From: Acidimicrobiia bacterium
GTDB lineage: Bacteria > Actinomycetota > Acidimicrobiia > Acidimicrobiales > Aldehydirespiratoraceae
DNA: 64,000 nucleotides
NCBI GenBank assembly: GCA_022828135.1
Contig: JAJEJB010000056.1
Location: forward strand, 62,001-126,000
Direction: 5' to 3'
The notes under the pieces were generated by a model, which saw nothing but the letters and a program-made list of their open reading frames with translations, had not been told where the DNA came from and did no database searches. Every line of letters begins with the position of its first letter. Positions within the stretch are counted from its first letter, which is position 1. This document shows, piece by piece, positions 41,684 to 49,681 of this stretch. Both the position numbers and the translations under genes were made by a program.

Positions 41684-42637
41684 CTAGCCGAGTGCCCGGG
41701 CGTCGAGGCGGGAGGCTCGGGCCACGATGTGCTCGCACAGGGACCGGACCGCAGCGGGGTCGTCGGTGTGCTGGGACGGCTTCACGCAGAACGTGGTGAA
41801 CCCGGCCGCCACCTGGTCGCCGAAGTCGGCCATGGCCTGGTCTATGTCGGCGGTGTCGCCGGCTCCTGCGAACACCGCCCGGGTGCCGCCCACCATCTCG
41901 ATCGCGTCCGGATCGCGGCCCGCGGCGACTAGCCCGGCCCGCAACTGAGCCAGGTCGTCGGCCGAGGCCGCACCGAAGGGGTGGAAGCCGTCGCCGTAGC
42001 GCACCAGCCGCCGGAGCAGCCGCGGATGCATCGACTGGCCGCCGAACCACATCCGGGGGCGTGCCGGGCTGGTCCGCCACGGCTTGGGGACGCAGTACAC
42101 GTCGTCGAAGGCGAAGCGGGGCCCGGCGTGCGACGCGGGCGTGTGCCCCCAGAGCGCGGCCATGGCCTCCAGCTGCTCGTCGAGGATCTCGCCCAGCTCG
42201 GAGAAGGGCACCCCCAGAGCGTCGTACTCCTCCCGGTGCCACGACACGGTCGGCTGCACCACCAGGCGGCCCTCACTGAGCCGGTCCAGCGTGGCCAGTT
42301 CCTTGGCCAGCAGGACCGGGTGGCGGAGAGGGGCGATCACCGCACCCATTACCAGCCTCACCCGCTTGGTGGCGGCTGCTACCGCGGCCAGCAGCACATT
42401 GGAACTCGGCCAGCAGGTGGCCGGGTCCTGATTGCCGGGGGCCGCGTAGGCCCTGGGATTGGAGGGTCGCCCGAGAGCGCCCGCGGAGGGGCCGAGGACC
42501 ACGTGCTCGCTGGCCATCACCGCGTCGAACCCGGCCTCCTCGGCGTCGGTGGCCAGACGTACCAAGCCGACCAGGTCGTCGGGATCGACCAGGGTGTGGT
42601 TCTCGGTGAGTATCAGCAGCAGCCGGGGCGAGGGCAT
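41684..42637 (-). CDS. Luciferase-like (LLM class) oxidoreductase, paralogue of 36116-37051
   Basis: A 317-residue flavin/F420-type oxidoreductase. LLLILTENHTLVDPDDL, GFDAVMASEHV, RVRLVMGAVIAPLRHP and QPTVSWHREEYDALG match the earlier LLM protein segment by segment. It is the last gene of the hydrolase / acyl-CoA dehydrogenase / GS-like operon, 13 nt after the ligase gene. The duplication suggests successive or alternative oxidations of related compounds. Confidence 0.88.
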   Translation of the reverse strand: MPSPRLLLILTENHTLVDPDDLVGLVRLATDAEEAGFDAVMASEHVVLGPSAGALGRPSNPRAYAAPGNQDPATCWPSSNVLLAAVAAATKRVRLVMGAVIAPLRHPVLLAKELATLDRLSEGRLVVQPTVSWHREEYDALGVPFSELGEILDEQLEAMAALWGHTPASHAGPRFAFDDVYCVPKPWRTSPARPRMWFGGQSMHPRLLRRLVRYGDGFHPFGAASADDLAQLRAGLVAAGRDPDAIEMVGGTRAVFAGAGDTADIDQAMADFGDQVAAGFTTFCVKPSQHTDDPAAVRSLCEHIVARASRLDARALG

Positions 42638-42650
42638 CGGAAACGCTCGC

Positions 42651-44009
42651 TCAGTGGTAGGGCAGGTACTGCTTCAGCTCCCACTCGGTGAGGGGCTCGG
42701 TGCCGGTGATGGCGTCCCAGTCGTCCACGGCCTCCTCGCCCGCCCCGGCGATATAGCGGTCCCACTCGGCCCGTTTGTTGAACACGAAGTTGTCGCACAG
42801 CTCCTTGCCGACTGCCTCGCACAGGGCCTCGTCGGCCTCCATGTCGTCGAGGGCTGCGCTCAGGCTGTGGGCGCAATGGACGTCGGTGTTGACCTCGTCG
42901 AAGCCGTCGGTGGTCATGGGCTCGGGGCAGTCCAGCCCGCCGACGACTCCGAGCCTGGCCGCCTGCAGCACGGTGGCCACCAGGGTGTGGACGTTGGCCG
43001 CGCCGTCGCCGACGCGGCTCTCGATGCGCATGTGAGAGCCGGCGCCCCGGGGCACCCGGTTGCCGGCGCAGCGGTGCTCCACGCCCCAGTTGGCCCAGTA
43101 CCCGTTGAGCTCGCCGGGGCGCAGGCGCCGGTAGGCGTTGACGGTCGGTGCAGCCAGCGCGGTCATGCCCATGTGGTGGTGGATGAGGCCCGCCATGCAG
43201 CCCCGGGCCACATCCGACATGCCGTGGGCGCCCCCGGTGTCCGACATGGCGTTGTTGCCCTGGGCGTCGGCCAGCGAGAAGTTCACGTGGACGCCGGTGC
43301 CGGATATGCCCGGGAAGGGCTTTCCCAGGAAGGTCAGGTCGAGGCCCAGGGGCCGGCCTGCGGCGTCGGTGGCGGTCAGCACCGTCTCGCGGGCCAGCAG
43401 CCGGAACAGGAAGGCGTTGTCGACGGCCCGCATGGCGTCGTCGTACTCGAGGGTGAGCTCGAACTGGCCTTCGTCGTACTCGGCGTTGACCGACTCCATG
43501 GCGATGCCGGACGCCTCCGCCCGGCGCACCAGCTTGGTGATGACGCCGGCGGGATCGGACCCGACTCCGGTCCCGTAGACCATGGCGCGGGGCGTCTCGT
43601 AGGGCCGGGGGTTCTCCAGCCCACCGCTGAACACGTAGGCCTCGAGCTCGATACCGACCTTGGGGGCGTAGCCCAGGGCCTCCCAGTCGGCCACGGCCCG
43701 GCGTAGCGCGTCGCGGGGCGATTCCGGCAAGGCCTCGCCGTGCATCGACAGGTCGCCGATGACGACCCCGGTGGCGTCGTCGTCCCAGCCCTGGCGGATG
43801 TCGGCGGTGTCGAAGCTGAGCTGGGTGTCGGGCAGTCCGTCGAGCAGGTAGGCGCCAGGCGCGGGCGCCATGCTGCGGTCATAGCCCAGCCCGAAGGCGG
43901 CCACGCAGTGGCTGGTGCCCCTGTGGGCCAGCCGGGCCGGCAGGTACTTGCCCCGGGCCAGCCCGAGGTGGTCGGGCCAGAGCGCCCGGATGCGGTCCCA
44001 GTCGGTCAT
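42651..44009 (-). CDS. Glutamine-synthetase-family ligase (gamma-glutamyl-amine synthetase-like)
   Basis: A 452-residue GS-fold enzyme. Metal and substrate motifs are readable as GIELEAYVF, NAEYDEGQFEL, GTGVHVNFSL, NRVPRGAGSHMRIESR and DGAANVHTLVA. True GlnA usually has HVH/HxN..S and NPY in the last two blocks, so this is more like PuuA/IpuC/AtdA1-type ligases that join glutamate to an amine. ATG 44009 has AGGAGAG five bases upstream. It is cotranscribed with an acyl-CoA dehydrogenase and an LLM enzyme, not with nitrogen-assimilation genes. Confidence 0.9.
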   Translation of the reverse strand: MTDWDRIRALWPDHLGLARGKYLPARLAHRGTSHCVAAFGLGYDRSMAPAPGAYLLDGLPDTQLSFDTADIRQGWDDDATGVVIGDLSMHGEALPESPRDALRRAVADWEALGYAPKVGIELEAYVFSGGLENPRPYETPRAMVYGTGVGSDPAGVITKLVRRAEASGIAMESVNAEYDEGQFELTLEYDDAMRAVDNAFLFRLLARETVLTATDAAGRPLGLDLTFLGKPFPGISGTGVHVNFSLADAQGNNAMSDTGGAHGMSDVARGCMAGLIHHHMGMTALAAPTVNAYRRLRPGELNGYWANWGVEHRCAGNRVPRGAGSHMRIESRVGDGAANVHTLVATVLQAARLGVVGGLDCPEPMTTDGFDEVNTDVHCAHSLSAALDDMEADEALCEAVGKELCDNFVFNKRAEWDRYIAGAGEEAVDDWDAITGTEPLTEWELKQYLPYH

Positions 44010-44076
44010 GGCAGCTCTCCTGGTGGTGGGACGGTGAACGTTCGGCTCCGAAAGGTAGCCCGCACCGGTCCGGTGG

Positions 44077-45309
44077 TCACACCGGTGCTTCGTCCTGTTC
44101 GGGGTATAGGCCGGTGCGGCCCAGGCGCTCCAGGCACACCTCGACGCTCCAGGGCAGCATGGCCGCCCCGCAGCGGGCGTCGCGGTAGGCCTGCTCCAGG
44201 TAGGACGGGCGCAGCATGCTGCGGCCGCCGCACACCTGCAGGGCCAGCGATGCAACCGCGGGGGCGCCCTCCATCACGGTCACCACCGACGACCACGCCC
44301 GCCGCACCTGGTCGGTGCCGGGGTCGATGCCGCACTCGGCCAGCACCCGGTAGGTAAGCGACTGGGCCCGGTCGTAGAGCAGGTTCATCTGGGCCCAGCC
44401 CTGCTGCTTGATGGGGTGGTCCCGCCGGGCCGGGCCGGAGCCGGCCGACCCCTCGCCCCGCAGGTATGCGCCCGTGGCGTCGAGCACGCCCCGCATCAGA
44501 CCCAGGTAGGCGAACGACAGCGTCATGTAGAAGTAGGGCCAGCGGGCTGCCGCCTGATCGAAGGCGCCCGGCGGGAGCCACTCGTTGCCCTCGGGCACCA
44601 CCGCCTCGTCGAGCACCAGGGTTCGAGAGTCGGTGCCCCGCATCCCCAGCGGATCCCAATCGCCCTCGATGGTGGCGCCGGGCGCGCCGGCGGGCACCCC
44701 CATGAAGCGGATCCGCTCGTCGCCGGGAACCAGGCAGACGACGTTGTGGATGTTGGCCGCGCCCGACAGAGAGGCGAAGATCTTGCGCCCCGTCACCCGG
44801 TAGCCACCGGGGGCGGGGACCGCCCGGGTGGAGTAGCCGGCGGTGGCGCCCGCGGCCGCGCCCTCCGAGAAGGGTTGGCTGTGGATGGTGCCGTCGGTGA
44901 CGATGCCGCCGCGCAACCGAGCCCGGCGCTCGGCCAGCAGCGACCGCTCGGCTGTGGTGAGGTCCAGGTCATCGGCGATCTGGCCGACGAGGATGGTGGT
45001 GGCGGTGTGCATGTTGAAGGTCAGCGCGGTGGTGGCGCAGTGCCGCCCAAGCTCCTCGGACACGAGGGCGTAGCCCACGAAGTCGCCGCCCAGGCCGCCG
45101 TCGGCTGTCGGGATGCACAAGCCCAGCAGGCCGGCGTCGCGCAGTTCGGCCCAGTTCTCGGATGGAAACGTGGCGTCGCGATCGTGGGTGTCCGCCCGCT
45201 CGGCGAAACGCGGACCGAGTGCGGCCATCCGCTCCACTAGCGCAGCCCGCTCCGGCGTGACGATGTCCGTCGCTACTCCCACGAGCGGACTATTCAAGTC
45301 GCTACGCAT
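44077..45309 (-). CDS. Acyl-CoA dehydrogenase-like flavoprotein
   Basis: A 410-residue acyl-CoA dehydrogenase fold: N-terminal helical part (TFPSENWAELRDAGLLGLC), FAD-binding beta domain (VTGRKIFASLSGAANIH, then the TDSRTLVLDEAVVP region), and C-terminal helices ending with VCGGRSMLRPSYLEQAYRDAR. The catalytic Glu is not obvious, so it could instead be a flavin monooxygenase of the same fold (for example DszC-like or nitroalkane-type). ATG 45309 is chosen; upstream reading lacks family features. Confidence 0.88.
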   Translation of the reverse strand: MRSDLNSPLVGVATDIVTPERAALVERMAALGPRFAERADTHDRDATFPSENWAELRDAGLLGLCIPTADGGLGGDFVGYALVSEELGRHCATTALTFNMHTATTILVGQIADDLDLTTAERSLLAERRARLRGGIVTDGTIHSQPFSEGAAAGATAGYSTRAVPAPGGYRVTGRKIFASLSGAANIHNVVCLVPGDERIRFMGVPAGAPGATIEGDWDPLGMRGTDSRTLVLDEAVVPEGNEWLPPGAFDQAAARWPYFYMTLSFAYLGLMRGVLDATGAYLRGEGSAGSGPARRDHPIKQQGWAQMNLLYDRAQSLTYRVLAECGIDPGTDQVRRAWSSVVTVMEGAPAVASLALQVCGGRSMLRPSYLEQAYRDARCGAAMLPWSVEVCLERLGRTGLYPEQDEAPV

Positions 45310-45341
45310 GTCGATTGCGTCATGGTGCAACCCCAATTGGC

Positions 45342-46205
45342 CTATATGGCCCACCTGGGGCCGGAGGATCCTAACCCACGACCGCGACTGAGGAAGTCTC
45401 GCACCAGGCGGTTGAAGGTATGCGGAACCTCCGAGACTGCCAGATGTCCCACACCGTCCAGCACGATCAACTCGGCGTTCTGCAGCCCCTCGGCGAGAAC
45501 GCGGGAGTAGGCGGCCGGCGTCTCGGTGTCGAGTCCACCAGCCACCACCAGCGCAGGCGAGGCGATCGCGCCCAACCGCTCGCGCACATCGTGGGCGGGT
45601 AGGCACTCGACGGCCGCTCGCAGTCCGGCGGACGGGATGCGAGCGAAGCCGGCGACACGCATGGCCAGAATCTCAGCGTCGAGGCTCGGGCCGGCCACTG
45701 AGGTGAGCACTTGCTCTGCGATGTCGGCCGGGGTCAGACCCGCATCGAGCGGGGCGAGTCGGGCGGCGCTCCAGGCGGCGGGGTCGGTGCCGTCGAGTCC
45801 GAAGGCCGGGCTGGTGTTGGCCAGCACGAGGCGGGCGACCCGTTGGGGGTGGCGCAGAGCGGTATGCAGGGCATGCATCCCACCGAAGGATTCGCCCACG
45901 AGATGGGCCCGGTCGACAAGGGCGTTGTCGAGCAGCCGGACCACCGAGTCCGCGATGGCTGCGAAGGTCAGAGGCGCGACCGGGGCCGAGGCTCCGTAGC
46001 CGGGCATGTCCCAGGCGATGCAACGGAACGCATCGCTGAGACCAGCGAGCTGAGGTTCCCACGAGGTGCGCGAGCCGCCGAGGCCGTGCAGGAACACAAC
46101 CGGCTCCCCGTCACCCGCCTCGCGCCAGGCCAGCGGTCCATCCACATCCACGGCGCCCGCGACTACACGGCCGGGAAACGGGTTGGGCACGGTCGGAACA
46201 TACAC
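45342..46205 (-). CDS. Alpha/beta-fold hydrolase
   Basis: A hydrolase of about 287 residues. The oxyanion region is VVFLHGLGGSRTSW, the nucleophile elbow GESFGGMHAL, the acid AGGLDTETP, and the His GVGHLAVSE. Meta-cleavage hydrolases, esterases and lactonases share this build. GTG 46205 is preferred; TTG 46220 would overlap the divergent C26 gene. It appears to be the first gene of the four-gene minus-strand operon that includes the GS-like ligase. Confidence 0.85.
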   Translation of the reverse strand: MYVPTVPNPFPGRVVAGAVDVDGPLAWREAGDGEPVVFLHGLGGSRTSWEPQLAGLSDAFRCIAWDMPGYGASAPVAPLTFAAIADSVVRLLDNALVDRAHLVGESFGGMHALHTALRHPQRVARLVLANTSPAFGLDGTDPAAWSAARLAPLDAGLTPADIAEQVLTSVAGPSLDAEILAMRVAGFARIPSAGLRAAVECLPAHDVRERLGAIASPALVVAGGLDTETPAAYSRVLAEGLQNAELIVLDGVGHLAVSEVPHTFNRLVRDFLSRGRGLGSSGPRWAI

Positions 46206-46213
46206 TCTCGCCC

Positions 46214-46921
46214 GTGGCAAACGGACCGCTCATCGGCATCACGGGTCGGACAAAGACCGCCGGCGAACTCAACATGAAACCCGAGACGTTCCGGGACTTG
46301 CACCTCGACGTGTTCTACTGCGACTACGCCCTCGGGGTGATCGCCGCCGGAGGCCTGCCGGTCTTCCTGCCCGGCAACGCCGATCCCGCCGACTACGCCG
46401 ACCGCCTCGACGGGCTGCTGTTGAGCGGCGGAACCGACATCGAGCCGGAGCGCTACGGCCATGCGCCGAGCCCCGAGCTGTACACGCGCGAGCCGGATCG
46501 CGATGCCTTCGAGATGAGCCTTCTCGACGGAGCACTCGACACCGCCAAGCCCGTGCTCGGCATCTGCCGGGGGATCCAGGTGCTGAACGTTCACGGCGGG
46601 GGCACGCTGCACCAGCACGTCGCCCCCCACGCCTGCCACGACCAGCCCCCCGACTCGATCGTCCACCGGGTCGACCTAGCCGAGGGCTCGCTGGCCGCGT
46701 CGCTGTACGGCCCATCGATCCGGGTCAACTCGCTGCACCACCAGACCATCGACGAACTCGCCGACGGCTACTCGGTGACCGGGCGCAGCGACGACGGCGC
46801 CATCGAGGTCATCGAGGCCCGCCACCGGCCGTGGCTGGGAGTGCAGTGGCACCCCGAGTTGATGGACTCCCGCGACCGCGACCCCGTCTTCGACTGGCTG
46901 GTGAAGGCGGCCTCGGGCTGA
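46214..46921 (+). CDS. C26-family gamma-glutamyl hydrolase (PuuD-like)
   Basis: A 235-residue class I GATase-type peptidase. Nucleophile Cys118 in GICRGIQVLN, and His213/Glu215 in QWHPEL, form the triad; LLLSGGTDIEPERYG is typical of gamma-glutamyl-gamma-aminobutyrate hydrolases. It would release glutamate from a gamma-glutamylated product. GTG start, divergent from the hydrolase/GS-like operon by only a few bases, so the two sides probably share regulation. Confidence 0.88.
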   Translation: MANGPLIGITGRTKTAGELNMKPETFRDLHLDVFYCDYALGVIAAGGLPVFLPGNADPADYADRLDGLLLSGGTDIEPERYGHAPSPELYTREPDRDAFEMSLLDGALDTAKPVLGICRGIQVLNVHGGGTLHQHVAPHACHDQPPDSIVHRVDLAEGSLAASLYGPSIRVNSLHHQTIDELADGYSVTGRSDDGAIEVIEARHRPWLGVQWHPELMDSRDRDPVFDWLVKAASG

Positions 46922-46939
46922 CCGAGCCTGCGCGCTCCT

Positions 46940-48319
46940 TCAGGAGGCGGCGCGCTCCACGTGGCCGCCGTAGCCGACCGTTCCCGACACGCCGGCCGCG
47001 GAGCCGAGGCGGTGCAGTGCCGCCGTGTCGTACGACGGCGACGGGGTGTAGGCCACCGGCAGCCGCTTGACGCCGCCGATGAAGTTCGAGCGAAGGTAGT
47101 CGGGCTCGCCGTCGAGGCGGATGTCGGGCATGCGTCGGGCGATCTCCCGGAACATCAGCCGGATCTCCATGCGGGCCAGGCTGGCGCCCAGGCAGTAATG
47201 GGGGCCGCCCCCGCCGAAGCCGACGTGGTCGTTGGGGGTGCGCTCGATGTCGAAGCGCCACGGGTCCTCGAAGGCCCGCGGGTCGCGGTTGGCGGCCACG
47301 TGCCACATGAGCACCTTGTCGCCCGCCGCGATCTTGACCCCGCCGATCTCGTGGTCGGACAGAGCCTGGCGGCGGAAGTACATGACCGGGCTGGCCCACC
47401 GCACGATCTCCTCCACCGCGGTCTCCATGTGGCGGTCGGGGTCGGAGATGAACTTCTCCCACTGGTCGCCGAATTCGAGGAAGGCCATCATCCCCCGGGT
47501 GATCGAGTTGCGGGTGGTCTCGTTGCCGGCCACGCACAGGATCAGGAAGAACATGTCGAACTCGAGCTCGGTCAGGGCCTCGCCGTCGATGTCGGCCGAC
47601 AGCAGTGTGGTGACGATGTCGTCGGAAGGCGTGCCGCGGCGCTCCATCTGAAGCTGGTGGGAGTAGCCGAACAGATCGGCGGCGGCCTGCAGGATGTCGT
47701 CCCGGCTCTTCACGAACTCGGGGTCCTCGCCGCCGACCATGGCGTTGGTCCAGTCGAAGACCCTCGAGCGGTCCTCGACAGGGATGCCCATCATCTCGGC
47801 GATGGCCTGAAGCGGCAGCTCGGCTGAGATGTCGCGCACGAAATCGCAGTGACCCCGCTCCACGACATTGTCCAGGATGATGTCGGTACGGTTCTGCAGG
47901 TAGTCCTCGAGCAGGTTGATCATCCGGGGGGTGAAGCCCCGGTTGACGAGTTTGCGATAGCGGGTGTGGCGGGGCGGGTCCATGTCGATCAGCGTGTGGT
48001 CGTTGGCGATACCCGACGCCCACTCGCGCCGATCGGGATCGCGCATCTGCGTGCCGCTGTGGCTGGACGAGAACACGTCGGCCCGGCGGTTCACCTCCTT
48101 GAGGTGAGCCTGGCGGGTGATGGCCCAGTAGCCGGGACCCTTGTCGCCCTCGTCTATCCAGTGGATGCCGGGATCGGTCTCGCGCAGCCGGGCCAGGGCC
48201 TCGTGATGGTCCTGGCGCTGGAACAGGTCGAAGTCCCACAGGTCGATGTCCGCCGCTGGGCAGAGTCCCGCTCCGTGGTCCACGGGACAGGCTGTCACTC
48301 GCTCCTCGGTGACCGTCAT
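46940..48319 (-). CDS. Cytochrome P450 (second of two)
   Basis: A 459-residue soluble P450. I-helix CVAGNETTRNS, K-helix EEIVRWASPV, and haem loop FGGGGPHYCLG with Cys376. ATG 48319 (MTVTEERV) is preceded by GAGG five bases upstream. A 30-residue tail follows the usual C-terminus. It is related to the first P450 (shared DPPRHTRYRKLVNRGFT-type block and YLRSNFI.G.K.LPV end) and resembles CYP125-like enzymes; the substrate is unknown. The promoter has paired palindromes. Confidence 0.95.
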   Translation of the reverse strand: MTVTEERVTACPVDHGAGLCPAADIDLWDFDLFQRQDHHEALARLRETDPGIHWIDEGDKGPGYWAITRQAHLKEVNRRADVFSSSHSGTQMRDPDRREWASGIANDHTLIDMDPPRHTRYRKLVNRGFTPRMINLLEDYLQNRTDIILDNVVERGHCDFVRDISAELPLQAIAEMMGIPVEDRSRVFDWTNAMVGGEDPEFVKSRDDILQAAADLFGYSHQLQMERRGTPSDDIVTTLLSADIDGEALTELEFDMFFLILCVAGNETTRNSITRGMMAFLEFGDQWEKFISDPDRHMETAVEEIVRWASPVMYFRRQALSDHEIGGVKIAAGDKVLMWHVAANRDPRAFEDPWRFDIERTPNDHVGFGGGGPHYCLGASLARMEIRLMFREIARRMPDIRLDGEPDYLRSNFIGGVKRLPVAYTPSPSYDTAALHRLGSAAGVSGTVGYGGHVERAAS

Positions 48320-48392
48320 GCTCCTCACCTCGCTCTCGGAGGTTCCAGACCTCGCGCCGGCCGTGGCTCGCACGGCCGGCAGGCCCGTCTAG

Positions 48393-48446
48393 CTTCCTAG
48401 GAAGTTACCTTCCTCGGAAGATACCTCGGTGCGAGGGTCATTGCAA
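48393..48446 (-). promoter_or_regulatory. P450 promoter with two palindromic operators
   Basis: On the minus strand TTGCAA (48446-48441), a 17-nt spacer and TATCTT (48423-48418) form a plausible promoter that begins right after the citrate synthase stop. Two palindromes, CTTCCTCGGAAG (48409-48420) and CTTCCTAGGAAG (48393-48404), start 16 bp apart and cover the -10 box and expected start of transcription. Their position suggests repression by a dimeric regulator such as TetR or MarR; none is adjacent. Confidence 0.6.
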
Positions 48447-48450
48447 ACGG

Positions 48451-49557
48451 TCAGGGTCGAATCGGCGCCGGGCCGACGTAGCGGGCGCTGGGGCGCAGGA
48501 TCTTGCCCGTGCCGGCCTGCTCGAGCACATGGGCGCTCCAGCCGATCGCCCTGCTCACCGCGAACGTGGGCGTGAACATGGCGCGGGGCAGGCCGGCCAA
48601 CTCCAGCACTACCGCAGCCCAGTACTCGACGTTGGTGACGATGCGGTGGTCGGGCCGCCACCCGGCCAGCACTCGCAGGACTTCCGCCTCGATCGCGGCC
48701 GCCCGGCAAACGAGCTCGCCTCCGAGGGATTCCGCCGCGGCCCGCAGCACCACGCCTCTGGGGTCGGCGGCCCGGTAGACCGCATGGCCGAAGCCCATGA
48801 TCTTGTGACCCGCTTCCAGCCGGGCCCGCACCCAGGCCGCCGCCCGCTCGGGCTCGCCGATCTCCTCGATCATCTCCATGGCCCGGCTCGGGGCTCCGCC
48901 GTGGAGCGGCCCGGTGAGCGCCCCTACCCCGGCCACGAGCGAGCCGGCCATGTCAGCCCCGGTGCTGGCCACCACCCGGCTGGTGAACGTCGACGCGTTG
49001 AAGCCGTGATCCAGGGTGGCCACCAGGTACTGCTCCACCGCTCGGGCCGCATCCGGGTCGGGCCGGGCGCCGTTGGTCATGCGCAAGTAGTCCTCGCAGT
49101 GCGGGAGCCCGGCGTCGGGATCCACGGGGTCGAGGCCCTGCCGGCGGCGATGGTGGCGGGCCAGCACCGTTGGCACGACGGCGGCCAGCCGCAGGGCGTC
49201 GTCACGGCGCTGCGAGGCGGTGCGGTCCAGCAGCGGGCCCCGGTCCTCGAGGGCCGCGACCGCGAGCAGGCCCACTCGCAGCACCGCCATGGGATCCGGC
49301 AGCCGCGCCGCGGCCGCGTCCACGATCTCCGCGGCCTCCTCGGGCAGCGCCCGGTTGGGGCCTCCGTCGACGGCGGCTGCGTCAGGCGGCAGCGCGCCGT
49401 CGATCTGCAGGGTCCAGACGTCCTCCAGCGTGCGGGTGCGGGCCAACTCGGCCGCGTTGTGCTCGCGGTAGTGGTAGAAGCCCTCCTCGCCCCGCACCGC
49501 GCCGAGCTCCGTGTCGGCGACGGCCAGGCCCTTCAGTCCCGGAGGTGCGATCTGCAC
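48451..49557 (-). CDS. Citrate synthase / methylcitrate synthase-like protein (CitA type)
   Basis: A 368-residue citrate synthase fold. Catalytic His regions DHGFNASTFTSRV and MGFGHAVYR are conserved. The usual catalytic Asp of NVDF appears as Glu in NVEYWAAVV, a change I associate with the mycobacterial CitA-type subgroup rather than with loss of function. It condenses acetyl- or propionyl-CoA with a 2-oxo acid. It lies in the catabolic region, not with TCA genes, so it may use a propionyl-CoA-like end product. GTG start. Confidence 0.9.
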   Translation of the reverse strand: MQIAPPGLKGLAVADTELGAVRGEEGFYHYREHNAAELARTRTLEDVWTLQIDGALPPDAAAVDGGPNRALPEEAAEIVDAAAARLPDPMAVLRVGLLAVAALEDRGPLLDRTASQRRDDALRLAAVVPTVLARHHRRRQGLDPVDPDAGLPHCEDYLRMTNGARPDPDAARAVEQYLVATLDHGFNASTFTSRVVASTGADMAGSLVAGVGALTGPLHGGAPSRAMEMIEEIGEPERAAAWVRARLEAGHKIMGFGHAVYRAADPRGVVLRAAAESLGGELVCRAAAIEAEVLRVLAGWRPDHRIVTNVEYWAAVVLELAGLPRAMFTPTFAVSRAIGWSAHVLEQAGTGKILRPSARYVGPAPIRP

Positions 49558-49681
49558 GGCTGCTGCTCTTTCCTCCCGGTCAGCTCCTGCTCACCAAGAT
49601 CGACGTGTCCGATCGAGCGCGACACGCCGTCCAACGGAAAGATCGGGCCATTGTGGCGATTCTGGCAAGAGTGCCGCGATT

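Noticed and set aside
48451..49557. Inactive citrate synthase because the catalytic Asp is Glu
   Set aside because: The NVEYW form fits what I know of the CitA-type subgroup, and both catalytic His regions are intact, so loss of function is not supported.
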